This document shows, one piece after another, positions 23,730-35,500 of a stretch of DNA of 64,000 nucleotides. Each line of letters begins with the position of its first letter. The first letter of the stretch is position 1. This stretch comes from Hyposmocoma kahamanoa (lineage: Eukaryota; Arthropoda; Insecta; Lepidoptera; Cosmopterigidae). The stretch is from contig NW_020655294.1 of assembly GCF_003589595.1 (NCBI RefSeq), positions 67,377 to 131,376 on the forward strand. The letters are read 5' to 3'. The position numbers were made by a program, and so were the translations under genes. The notes under the pieces are model-generated. The model had not been told where the DNA came from. It did not search any database and saw nothing but the letters and a program-made list of their open reading frames with translations.

Positions 23730-23985
23730 CTTGTGGAAGAGTTCGTCCAGGGAAGTACTGCCACCTTAACCATTTCTGCCGCCAAGCAGTAATGTTATGC
23801 GTTCCGGTTTAGGAGGGTGAGGGTACTGGTGACATTATAGGCACATGGGACTTGTCAATTTATGTCTCAGGGTGACGGACGCACAGACTTTTGCGATTTA
23901 AAGCTCTGGGTGGCATTGCAACTGTTATGGATAGGCGTTAGTTTACCATCAGGCCAACTACTTGTTCGTTCGATCACTTCATATT
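23730..23985 (+). repeat. interspersed repeat family R1, near full length
   Basis: From GTTCGTCCAGGGAAGTACTG through GGGACTTGTCAATTTATGTC to the GGCCAACTACTTGTTCGTTC tail; a short A-rich run follows, fitting a retroposed copy. Confidence 0.7.
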
Positions 23986-24559
23986 ACAATAAAAAAAAAC
24001 AAAGAGAACAAGTCAATATGACATTGAAAGAAATATTTTTATAAATTCTTTATTTATTTTATTTTTCGAAGCAAACAAAAGAATCTGTTATTGTTTAGTA
24101 CTTGAAAGCTGGGACTGCGTCTATATTAATTAGATTAAATCGGAGTCCCTCGGCAGGTGCCTAAACTGTTGACAGCAATTCCTTTATATGATCCCTTTTG
24201 TATGATAATGTCAATGCGTTGGACAAAATACTCTCGTCCGCTACGTACGTGTCGTCGTGACAAATTTTTTTTGAGATATCATAAAAAAGCCATAACCCAG
24301 TTTTAAGATATTAAAATTGTTCAATAATATTTCAGCAATGTATCGTTAGGGTAAGTTTCGATAAGTCGAACGCGTTAACTAATTCTATTTTAAAAAGAAA
24401 ATTTATTAGTTCTATTTATTGCTATTCAAAACAGATACTTGACCATTTGTAACTTAGCTGCGTTTAGTTAGTGAACGGCAGAATAGCTTTCAGGTCTAGA
24501 ATTTATCATTTATTATAACACAATTTATTAAAAACCTAACCTTGTGATAGAAACCTTTT
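23986..24559. other. intergenic, nothing recognised
   Basis: AT-rich sequence downstream of copy F; no feature supported. Confidence 0.4.
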
Positions 24560-25801
24560 CTAAACTTTTTTGTTTATGTATTCAGTCCAGAACATACTTA
24601 TGTTTTCATATACATTTGATGTATATGCATATTTTGGGTCGTTGAGAAAAGCACAAAATTCACACATTTCATCAGTATCAGGACTCTCATTTGGCTCGTG
24701 GAACTCGTAATATCTGTGCCATCTAAAAAAGTCGTAGTATTTCTGCTTCTCATAAATAGTCTCGTTTATTACATATGCTAGATAATTTGGTCCCAGGGCT
24801 AAAGCATCTAAATAAGATCCATTGGGCAAAAATCTGCAAGAAAATTGAAGATAAAATCAATTAGATCCGATAAATGACCAAAAATAATTAAAATAACATA
24901 TAATTGTGCTGATGTAATCGACAGCGCACCTTGTATAATTTGCACCTCCATATACTATCGGTACTGCGAAGTGTTTTGTAGCTGTCAATACCTTTTCAGT
25001 AACATAGTCTTCGCACAAAGAGTTCTCGAAGGCCAAATAAAAATAATAATCTGTTTCTACGACAACGTGACAATTTTCATTGCCCTGCGTACATTTCAGT
25101 TCTCCACAATGACCATAAATATCAAGATCGAGTTCATACTTCCTTAATTCACCACTTAGCTCTTGGACGTATAATTCACGAAGACTTGGTGTCGTACAAT
25201 GCGTCGCAAACCATACTACAGCTTTGTATTTACTCTGCAACTTGCGTTTAATTTTTTCACTTATTGGCTTCATAGCGTCAAAATCTATCCAACGCATATC
25301 TTTTTTAGGTCCTATTACTTTACCTTTTTTGTTTCTCACAATTATGTATCTCAAAATAGCATCTGACTCTAATTTATACGTCCAAGTCAAATTGAAGAGG
25401 TCATTATAATAGTCTACAGGTGTTGGAATTCCATAGAGATCTACCGGCTCATGACTAACAAATATATATTTTTGCTTTTCCGATCTTTGTTCGGGTTTTA
25501 CGAATTTGGACAGGTCGAGGTCAACAACGTGGAATAATATAACATCAAAGTCTATAACATTCTTAAAATACGATTTACTAGCCGTAAATACACAATTGTT
25601 GTAGGAACACTTTTTCATTCTTCCATTTTCCATGTTAATGAAGGGTGGTATTTCTGCTCTAGTCCATATAAGTATTACTATATTATTACCTTTAGACAAA
25701 GTTCCATTTGCTTTTTCGTTGAAAATGTAATAAAACATTACAACACACTTTATAATATTTTTCCCAAAAATCTCATCTCGGTCCACGATGCAATTATTCA
25801 T
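24560..25801 (-). CDS. alpha-1,3-fucosyltransferase (GT10), copy F, two exons
   Basis: Exon 1 is 25801-24930 and exon 2 is 24833-24560 (1146 nt, 381 residues). The intron is only 96 bp, the shortest in the array. The N-terminus is long and polar with a hydrophobic stretch at residues about 16-27, suggesting a type II anchor. Landmarks: V-I-L-I-W-T-R, K-C-S-Y-N-N-C-V-F-T, F-N-L-T-W-T-Y-K-L-E-S-D, V-I-G-P, A-V-V-W-F-A-T-H-C, L-D-I-Y-G-H-C-G. The donor block (residues about 252-291) has F-E-N-S-L-C-E-D-Y-V-T-E-K intact. Exon 2 starts F-L-P-N-G-S-Y-L-D-A, has C-E-F-C, and runs about 8 residues longer than most. The donor GTGCGC is poor. It is closest to G and H among its neighbours. Confidence 0.9.
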
Positions 25802-26644
25802 CTTAACATTGAAAATTTTATATATAATTAAATTTTAAATAAACAAAAACAAAGTGAACTTCAGTAAGGTTACGATGCGCTATAAGAAATATATTATTTA
25901 ACTTTTTTATATTGACTGAATTTTAAGAAATGTTTCCATTCTTAAGACAATTTCATTTGTACATTGTTGGAGATCATTTCTTTACATTATATAGACCATT
26001 TCGATTGTGTTAAAATTCCTAATTACAAAACATTGAAATAATTACTATTAAATATGTTCTAAACAATGTTAACTACACATATTTTCTACAAATAGTGGAA
26101 ACTATGGATGTAAGTTTAGAGCTTCTCCGCAAACTAAATATATATACGCACACAAGATGCTCTGACTACTAGATGACCTTTTCAACACCATTACCAACAC
26201 ATTATCATTTAATGGAATAAACTCATTAAGAAGAAAAATTACATTATGCGACATTATTGTTAATTTGGTTACGTTCCGGAAACATTTTGAAAATGACAAA
26301 ACATGGGATACATGTAAAAAAATATATGTACGTGCCTATGCCTATTTTATTCGTTTTAATAAATATACAACACTAATAATTATACAACACTTTAAATATG
26401 AGCACTTTTCAAATGAATCCATTGTATGAATTAAGGAGGATGACTGCGAACTCGTACTCGTTCAGTAATGTAAAAAAAATATTTCATGTTAAACAAACAA
26501 TTTTGGGTGCATAACATAACCTTGAGGAACTCCACACTTATTTAATAGGTTTTTGTATTATTGCTAATTTTTTAATATTGTAATTATCTACTCTGACTGA
26601 CGCAAACCGAAATCGTGTATCTTTTTAGGTGTGAAAATATTGCG
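25802..26644. other. intergenic upstream of copy F, nothing recognised
   Basis: Very AT-rich; no exon or repeat boundary seen. Confidence 0.4.
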
Positions 26645-26963
26645 AAATTAATAATAATTATGAATTCAAAGATCGAACATTCAGAAAATTAGTTTTTCGT
26701 CAACCCGGTGCGACTTGATCCACGTCCTTGCTGCACCGTAGCATTGCTCTGACGGTTCCAGTTACCGAGGTGTCAAAATTATCCTGTGTTTTTGTTATAG
26801 ATCTTTGAACTGGCTTTCGGCATTCGTCGCATCTAGTGACATTTAGTGAGAGATTTTTGAATAACCTTCTCACCGCAGCAAGGACGTGGGTTCAACTCCC
26901 AGCGGGTCGACGAAATTTTTCTGTGTGTTCGATCTCTGTACTCATAATCATAACAAAACTAGT
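26645..26963. mobile_element. complete foldback MITE with B-box-like arms
   Basis: The two ends are inverted copies of about 75 bp. The outer part carries AAAGATCGAACATTCAGAAA on the left and the inverted TTTCTGTGTGTTCGATCTCT on the right. The inner part carries ACGTCCTTGCTGC on the left and GCAGCAAGGACGT on the right. The right arm contains GGGTTCAACTCCC, a tRNA B-box-like word. It is the same family as 17735-18114. Confidence 0.7.
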
Positions 26964-27164
26964 TAGTTACTTCACAAAAATCTCAAGAAACGTTTTTATA
27001 AAATCAATATAGTAGTAAGTGCTCAAGAATATTATGATTTTACTATTACAGAAATACGGTGTTTTACAAATATCCGTTAGACTTATTAAGAAATTATAAT
27101 CCGATGTACTATTTACAAAATGTGCTGTCCTTGACCCAAAACCCAGGACTCGTTGCAAATAGAA

Positions 27165-28829
27165 CTACGTAGACCAAAACGCGTAAATATCTTCATATAC
27201 ACTTATTTTCGTTGCGTTTTTCTCGTTATTTAGAAAGGTGCACAATGCACATATTTCATCTGTTTCTGAAGTCTCACTAGGATCGTGAAGACTATAATAT
27301 CTATGCCATTTGAAAAAATTATAATATTTTTTCTGGTTGTATATACTATCGTTCATTATGTAAGCTAGTTGTTCTTGCCCTAGAGCATAGGCATCTAAAT
27401 ACGCTCCCTGGGGCAAAAATCTGTAATCAAATTACACTATTACCACTAAAGTTATTTATGATTAATAATATTTTTTTTTTCTCAGCATAAACGAACTGCA
27501 TACGTAAAAACGTAAGACGTTGTTATCGAGTTCTTAGGTTATTTCAAATTGTTACACATAGGAAATGAAACTGTTTTTCCGGATTTAAATCACGTATATT
27601 TGTTTTTTCAAACAAACCAACGTTTCGGGCCCTTTACAGGCCCCATGGTCACGGTTGACTGAGGTGGTACAGTCATCAGTTATATCTAATGTTAATGCGA
27701 ACCACTCTATTTTTTAACTATAGTTACAAAAGTTATTAATTGAATACCTTATTTTTATTTTTTTAAAGAAAACATTCCAATTTATGCTACATTATGTTTT
27801 ACAAATTATTTTATTTAGTAGTCTTATGTCTGCCTGTCAGTCTTATGCCTGTAAAGGGCCCGAAACGTTGGTTTGTTTGAAAAAACAAATATTCGCGATT
27901 TAAATCCGGAAAAATAGTTAAATTTCCTATGTAAGACGTTGTTTTTAGAAATAATGCGATGGATTTACAGGAACTTACCTCTTATAATCTGCACCCCCGT
28001 AAACTATAGGTACTGTTAAATGTTTTGTAGCAGTCAATACCTTCTCAGTTACATAGTCTTCGCACATAGAATTCTCAAACGCCAAATAAAAATAGTAATC
28101 GTTTTCCAACATCACATGGCAATCTTCGCTATCTTGAGCACACTGTAGTTCTCCACAAGGACCAAACATGTCAACCCTTAGTCCATACTGTTTCAATACA
28201 TTCGACAAACCTAGAATAAAATCCCAACGACCGCTTGGTGTAATACAATGAGAGACAAACCACGCCGCAGCTATATGTTTGTTCTTCAATTTGAGTTTAA
28301 TTTTTTTACTTATTGGTTTCATGTCTTTGGCATCCATCCACTGCATATCTCTTGCTGGTCCAATAATTTTTCCATTTTTATTTTTAACAATTATATATCT
28401 CAAAGTAATGTCCGAAATTAATTTATATGTCCAAGTGAAATTGAATACATCATTGTATTGGGAAGAAACTGGATGGAGCGCAGAAGGTTCGTGACTTACA
28501 AAAATATATTTTTGATGTTCCGACCGTCTATCTGGTAGTTTAAATTTTTGGAAGTACACAACATCAAACAATATAACATCGAAATCTTTTACATCTTCGA
28601 AATACGCTTTGTTATTAGTAACAAAACAATTTTTATAATAACACTTTTGCATTTTTTCCGATACCATAGACTGGAATGGAGACGACTCCGACCTCGTCCA
28701 TATAAGTATATTTATCTGATTATAAACTGTATTGGTTTCAGTTGTTAAAATGTTTAAAGTGAAATTGAACATCATTAAATTTACACTGCTATTTTGTTGG
28801 TTTTTAATTCGTCTATACATTAGAGTCAT
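27165..28829 (-). CDS. alpha-1,3-fucosyltransferase (GT10), copy G, two exons
   Basis: Exon 1 is 28829-27979 and exon 2 is 27420-27165 (1107 nt, 368 residues). The ATG at 28829 is used; the frame extends upstream only from a TTG. The hydrophobic segment (residues about 16-27) is weak. Landmarks: I-L-I-W-T-R, K-C-Y-Y-K-N-C-F-V-T, F-N-F-T-W-T-Y-K-L-I-S-D, I-I-G-P, A-A-A-W-F-V-S-H-C, V-D-M-F-G-P-C-G. The donor block (residues about 245-284) has F-E-N-S-M-C-E-D-Y-V-T-E-K intact. The splice donor GTAAGT is the consensus and the best in the array. Exon 2 begins F-L-P-Q-G-A-Y-L-D-A and carries C-A-L-C. Most of the 558-bp intron is a long-TIR MITE. A 606-bp MITE ends 70 bp upstream of the start codon. 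It should be functional by residue content. Confidence 0.92.
27525..27930. mobile_element. long-TIR MITE in intron G
   Basis: Inverted arms of about 85 bp share TCAAACAAACCAACGTTTCG and GGGCCCTTTACAGGC. The 13-bp word GTAAGACGTTGTT flanks the element on both sides (27512-27524 and 27931-27943), consistent with an insertion-site duplication. A relative is at 37005-37207 in intron H. Confidence 0.7.
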
Positions 28830-28898
28830 ATTTTTTTTGTACAATCTTTTCTTTGTACTTGTTGTATGCTTGAATGTATTCAGATACTAAACACAGCT

Positions 28899-29504
28899 AA
28901 CCGCTCACGCGATGCGCTCCTCCTACCGCAAAATGGCGGCTATTTGGTTTCGCAAATTAGGAAAGGATTCAGTTTAAATACAAGTTTTTATAAATAAAAA
29001 TTATTATTCCGCATTGCTAAATAAATAGCCTCCGTACTACCAACAAAAACATCTCAAATATAATACACCGCAAATCCTGCACTTAAAAAGCACTAGTGAA
29101 ATTTTTGGTGTAGGTACTTGGATAAATATGATAATATTCCGTTTGAGTGGTTCTAACGTTTACCATGAAATTACTCCTTAAAATATAGTTTGTAAGCATT
29201 TATATTCAGGGTAAACTTAAAAAACGCTACTTAGGGTATGTTTTCAATAAATAAACACCGAAATCACCAGCCCAAACAATAACACACACGATTGTCGTGA
29301 CGTATTTTTGAAGTTGTTTATTTTTTTAAATGACAGACCCAGGCATTAAAAACTTTATGGTTTGCTAGAGTAGTTACCGAAATAGCAATTAATATTAGTT
29401 CTTTTACCTGTTATAAGTTCGATATCCAATAAATCGGTATGAAATCATCACCGGCACCTCTAGGTGTGGTATGCGTCTACGGCTGCATGTATCGCGTGAG
29501 CAGA
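28899..29504 (-). mobile_element. 606-bp TA-flanked element with ACCGCTCACGCGAT terminus
   Basis: The left end is ACCGCTCACGCGATGCGCTC and the right end, inverted, is TCTGCTCACGCGATACATGC; TA flanks both. Its ends match the opposite ends of the 143-bp element at 9672, so that one is an internally deleted relative in the other orientation. It contains no ORF. Confidence 0.7.
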
Positions 29505-30004
29505 TAATAAGTGTAATTTTTTAGACAACTATTAGAGTATTTTTTAGGACACGGTGTCTTGCTTCTTCAATCATAACTCAAGTAATATCAAGCGCAAACA
29601 TGGATATACATTTATTCAATTCAGTCATTTCGTCAATAAAATTTGTGATTGTCTTAAAATATTCAACAAGTGACATTATCAATTTATAACAAATAATAGT
29701 AAACAGAGTGTCGAATAAGAATTGTAAAACTGGATGTGAGTTATCATTTCGTAAAGATGCATTGCCAAAAACAAATGAAGTTAAGGTTAAGTTTACAAAA
29801 TTGAGACTTATTACTATTAAGTTAATATTACATTAACTCATAATTTCTTTTATTTTGATTTGCTTACGTCTTCATTATATTTAAGTACAGTGTTCACAGG
29901 ATTCTGACAACGACACGAGTTTTTAAGCTTCTCCGGTTAGTTCAAAGGGTTTGTACGCCCCGTGGTTATGAGAGATAAGATGTCAAAGTAGTAACAGTAC
30001 AGCT
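29505..30004. other. intergenic, nothing recognised
   Basis: AT-rich; no feature supported. Confidence 0.4.
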
Positions 30005-30235
30005 TCTTGTCAAAGAGTTCTTCCAGGAAAGTACAGCGAACTTGCCTATTTCTGCCACTAAGCAGTAATGAGAGCATAGGTGCTCGTGAAATTACAGAAA
30101 TACAGCACTTGGCAACTTATTGAAGGGCGTAGTGACAGACAGATCTTTGTGATTTACTGCATTGAATGGTACTGCAACTGTTACGGACAGGCGTGTCGCT
30201 TACCACCAAGCCTACTATTTGTCTCGTCACTAGGT
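30005..30235 (+). repeat. interspersed repeat family R1
   Basis: Head GTTCTTCCAGGAAAGTACAG, centre CTGCCACTAAGCAGTAATG, tail GGCGTGTCGCTTACCACCAA; a few internal deletions. Confidence 0.65.
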
Positions 30236-31419
30236 ATCATCTAAAAGAGAAACATCACAAAGGTAATTTATAAAGAGGACTCCAGAGAGATAGGTTTTCA
30301 AAAGTAACATTCATCTACTAATGTCATAGTGCATATTGTTATCTACATTGTATGCTTGAAATTCTATTAAATATTTATTAAACGAAATAACGTGACGCCG
30401 GAATAACGTAATCTATAGGAATAAAGCACACCGGGTTGACGCACTACAAGACTAATTCAGATAAAGTTACCGTAAAAATGTTATATCATCATCATGCTCT
30501 TCCCATGGGATCGTTACGGTAATTTGCTAAGTGACTACGAATAAAAAAAAACACTGATGTCTTTTTTTGTTAAGCTTCTTCAATACGAAGTAGTTACTTA
30601 ATAATTAATCATAGTTAAAAGTTTCTTACCTCGGTTTGATTACTTATTCTTTCCCTTTTTTAGATAGAGAAGGGAAACTATATTTACAAATACTTTCGAC
30701 AAAAATGACATAATAACGTTGACACATCACTTGGTGAAAATACAATGTTGGATAGATAGCATACTGTCAAATATGAACGAGGTACATAACAAGAAACAAA
30801 GATTTTAAAGTGAAAAAAGTAGATTTTTTAACACATTTATTTCAGATTTGCATCCATAAAGTATGTTCGTACAACAATGATCTTGTGAATTATAATAGAA
30901 ACATCTCATGTAACAAATTACAAATTCTCAAGTATGAGGAATGTGGGAGAACTGACATTTTCCCCCACTACTCATACCTAGTATCTATAAATGTGACCTT
31001 GTCCACTGGCTGAATATTGGGCTGTCATTTGTATCCAGCGACCACGCTCAGGAGGTTGTTAAGGCTGTCGCGCACACGCCTCATTATGGACGCGACTCGC
31101 TTGCGCATGACACGGCATAAAGGTCATCCGTGCACGCCTCCACGACCATCCCCGACACACTACAGTAACCCGGCAGCCCCATCAGCATTATTATAATAGG
31201 ACACGCTGAGCGTTATAAGGCGCCAAATGTTGAAAGTTTGATAATAAGCTCTAACAAGGTCGTTTTAAAACTTTTTCCGCACATTGCGAACCTGCTAATT
31301 GCGCTTCCAAATGACACCATCACATTGAAATGTCACAATAGTAGATACTTATGTGTAATAATAAATGCTAAAATAGTAAATATAAATGGATTCTTTTTTA
31401 TATTACCAAATGACGGAAT
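30236..31419. other. intergenic, one GC-rich segment
   Basis: The stretch 31020-31230 is GC-rich (GGCTGTCGCGCACACGCCTC, GCATGACACGGCATAAAGGT) and resembles degraded retroelement sequence. No exon of a host gene was recognised. Confidence 0.4.
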
Positions 31420-31665
31420 AGGTAAATCGTGCACCCGTTGGTGAGCGACACGCTTGTTCATAGCAATTCAGTGCCACTCAGAGCTTTAAATCGCAAAGGT
31501 CTGAGGGGCACTGCCACTGCGCCCGTTACCGTGAGACATAAGTTGACAAGTCCCATGTGCCTGTAATTTCACCAGCACGGTAGAAATAGGTAAGGTAGTA
31601 TTTCATGGTGGCAGTACTTCCCTGGACGAACTCTTTCTCAAGGAGCTTCACTGCTTAAAGAAATG
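31420..31665 (-). repeat. interspersed repeat family R1
   Basis: Minus-strand copy: GGTGAGCGACACGC tail side, GTGAGACATAAGTTGACAAG, CTTCCCTGGACGAACTCTTT head side. Confidence 0.7.
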
Positions 31666-31844
31666 AGTTCCGTTTAAAGGTGAACTTAGGATAGACTATG
31701 TTCATAAAAATAATTGTAATTAATATAAGCCGTCATATAAGACTGACGCAGGGCCTCCCGCTATGGTAGACTTTTTGTAAAGCTGTCAAAAAATGGGTGC
31801 TGCGTTTTTACGTAACTATATGTTACAAAAGTATATATTACAAT

Positions 31845-32130
31845 CATTGACTTACAATTATATGGACGTCGGGTCCGCGCTAAAAAGTGTCCGAACTTAT
31901 AGGGCGTTAAAATCGTATACAGAGCGTCATTCACGCTTTAGTCTTCGTTTGTTCGACTGACAGCGAAGCAAGCAAAATTAGACAGTACTGCGATGACATT
32001 ACAATTTAAATTCAACGTTTTAGCTTTTTCATATTCCTTTACATGTCACTACGTTTAAATAGGTTGACTTGGGACATTTTTTTCGTGGTTTTTGTATTAG
32101 ACCCGTCGTCCATTTATTTGTAAGTCAATG
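31845..32130 (-). mobile_element. complete hAT-type MITE, 286 bp
   Basis: Terminal inverted repeats of about 40 bp begin CATTGACTTACAA at both ends. An exact 8-bp duplication, ATTACAAT, flanks the element (31837-31844 and 32131-32138); 8 bp is the hAT signature. It has no coding capacity. Confidence 0.85.
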
Positions 32131-32138
32131 ATTACAAT

Positions 32139-32555
32139 GTAAATAAAGCACAAATTTGAACGGAGAATAGTTTTATACTACCGACGACAGCGGGAAAATA
32201 TTTTTGACCTAAGTTTGACTTACAGCGTAACTTAATTTTTACACCAAAAAATATGTTTTCTGCAATGCAATCTTAATTGACTTTACACTTTGTGAAATGA
32301 AAGATATAGACAGTGTGCATAGGTTTTATATAAAAAAAAACAATAATTTTATAGTTTCTCTATACAGCGGACTAAGTCCCTGCCAGTCGCACCTAATTTT
32401 GCAAAATGGCCGCGCCAGATGAAGATATTGCTCTGACGTCGCGGAGTGGGAATTTGCCACGCGAAAGGATAATGCACGAACAAATCTTTGCCAAAGTCTA
32501 CTAAATTAAAAAAAGTTTTATGTAAGATTCAAACAGTAGGTACGTATGAATATTT
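32139..32555. other. intergenic 3' of copy H, nothing recognised
   Basis: AT-rich except for a short GC-richer stretch at 32380-32470; no feature supported. Confidence 0.35.
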
Positions 32556-35500
32556 TCAAATGCATTCAGACCAAAAGTTAGTAATATTATAGTACACATT
32601 TGTCTTGGGCTTATGTTTATGCTCATTGGCGAATTTACAAAATTTACAGATTTCATCAGTTTCTATACTCTCATTTGGGTCAAGCAAGCTGTAATATCTG
32701 CGCCATTTAAAAAAATCATAGTACTTGGTCTTGTTGTGTATAGTATCGTTCATTATATACGCCAGTTCCTGCGGTCCAAGAACGCGAGCATCTAAATATG
32801 ATCCTGGAGGCAAAAATCTATAAAGAAAACAAAAATAAAACCCAAATTAAAATTTTAAATGCTCCGATGCAAAACAGCGGACGCTACAATGTTACACAAT
32901 GGTTCCACTGTAAGTAGTTGAGGAGTTAGATAGTCATCAGATTATCCTAGAAAAGCATCAGATCAAAGTTACCAATAAGGCAAACCCTATTTTTTCGGTT
33001 TTTAGTTTTCGGCTACCCGGTTATTAGATTGTCACCCAAATAATTCTGTAAGCATCAGAATATTAAAAAAAAAATGAAATCAGTGTCAAGTTGGTTATTT
33101 TCATAGCTAATGCGATCAACCTCTCGAATTATAATTAAGAAAAACATGGTCTTTTCGATTGTATTTCTATTGTCACCTTAATAGTTCTTAAAGTGTCAGA
33201 AAATTAAAAAAAAACAACAAATCAATGTTTTGTAGAGATTTGGTATGGGGGCGTGGTTCGTGTCGCCTGGATATGATCAAAATGATCATATCGAGGTGAC
33301 ACGCCTACAAACATCGCCACAGTGACATGGCGATCGTTGTACGTACAAGATCTCTCGTAAAACGTGAAAATGCCAAGTTGTAGCGATACACCTTGTCAAA
33401 AATTAAATGAAAACAAACATTTTAAGACCAGTGAGATAACATTCCACCGGCTATTTGCATTTTTAGTTACTATTTCTATTATTATTCAATGTTTTCTTTT
33501 TGTCTCCATAGAAATTTGTAAACTCAAATATAGTGATGTTCATTTACGATGACTGATGTTTATCGACAATAATTTTTTACTGAAATGTTTGAATTTCTTA
33601 CTATGATTTTTGTAATTAAAGTCCCTAAATTGTCGAAGCGAAAAACATTCACGTTAAATTGATTTCCTTTATTTTAATATTTTTATTACTAAACATTTTA
33701 TTTCGAGTAACTTTAGCACAACTCATATTTCGGACAACCGTTTCAATTTCATGTCAATTTGTATGTTGCTGTTGCTTGAAGAAAAATGTATGTGTATTAT
33801 TGTTTTAGATAATTTAGATATTTAAATTTCATTATACTCGTAGATCCAACGTAGAGTATTTTTAATTTTTAAGTTTTTCCAATGAGTTCAAAATAAGAGA
33901 AGGTTAGATTGAAGCTGCAGGAAAATCAAAATATTGGTTTTCTTATTACTATTTCTGACTTTGTTTAAATTTCCGTAGTAAATGCATTTAAAAAATAAAT
34001 AAAATAAAATCCGCTTTATTTTACATCTGCATGCGAAATAAATTAGAAACAATTATAGAAAATTACATAAATCCTTCATAAAAACAACATAATTTAATTT
34101 ATTAAATTTCATAATTTTTTTTTGTATTATTCTTAGAAAACTGACACTGGCCCAAGCCCAGTGGCCGCCATTAAGAAAATGAGAATAAATTATATTAATA
34201 TATTAATTTAATAATACTCCAGTACCAGTGTAGGTAAAGTATGAAAAATGGAATATTTTATTAATATTAAAACAGCCACATGGTTTCTAACTATCGATTA
34301 GGTAGGACCACATCCCTTATTGAGTAGCGTCAGTTTAAGGTTAATAAGGTTAACAATTTACGGAGCGGTTTCCATCCGCGCCCGCCGGTGCTGCTAGACA
34401 GCGGTTTTATTTCAATACTCACGACCCTGCAAGTTTGTGCGGGCACGTAACCGCCGCTGTTGTGGGCACGAAACCTAGTTGCGATTACGGAACGGACCGC
34501 GAAGTTAGTGGGAGTTAATCGCAAGTCGCGCTGTTAATAGAAAACTCATCCTGCGTGCGCCTGCACCAAATTGCGCCTGAACCGACCGCCAGTGCGCGGG
34601 CGACGACGGCCGCCAAACGCACAGGTGATCGCGTCTTGCACGGTTCTACTAGTACCCCGCCGCGGCAATCGCGAGCATCCGTCACCATTACAGGCGTAAA
34701 ACGCGCTGTGAAATGAGCTACTGATTTTACATACTTAACTATCACATTCTACAGATGCCGCGTGTCCACGGCTGGCGTGGATGAAAACTGCTCCGTGACT
34801 TTTTAGTGTAACGAAAAATGAGTTTCAGCGCCATCTAACGTGTAATAGTTAGCTATTATATACTATTAGCATTTTTACTAAAACGCCACCTGGTAGTGAC
34901 TGGCTGAACCAGGTTGCAAAAAAATACTGAAATATTGGAATGTAACTCTTACTCAAGTGACTGTAAGTTTAATTTTGTCAAATTTTAAAATTGTGTTACG
35001 TCGTTTTCACGTTTTAAACCTTGCCCAATCAAAATCTTTAAGTTATGGTAATAGAGCGTAATGTTTGAATTGCACACAAGCTAAAATGTGGCGACATCGG
35101 TACCCGATCTTCGATAGCGTCATTACATATCTCCCCTTTTTTTCGATATGGTTTTGTAGATAATTTTTACAGCTAATGAGATCAACCTCACGCATTATAA
35201 TAAAAACAACATATCAACAACAACACAAATATGCATATTTACAGACAAGGCATTAAAAAATCTTCTTTTTTCAATTTGATTCTCTAGTCAAATTTGGTGT
35301 GGAACATAGTAACAGGTGACGAACATGGATTTATAGTTACGATCCCAAAACAAAGCAGCAATCGAGCGTATGGGTCTTTTGAGATGAGCCGAAACCAAAG
35401 TGGCGCGCTTGCAAAGTGCCTCCAAGCGGATGATTGCTTCTTTTTTTAATAAAACTGGACACGTGGCTGCTGTTGCTTTGGAGAATTGTTGTACCGTGAA

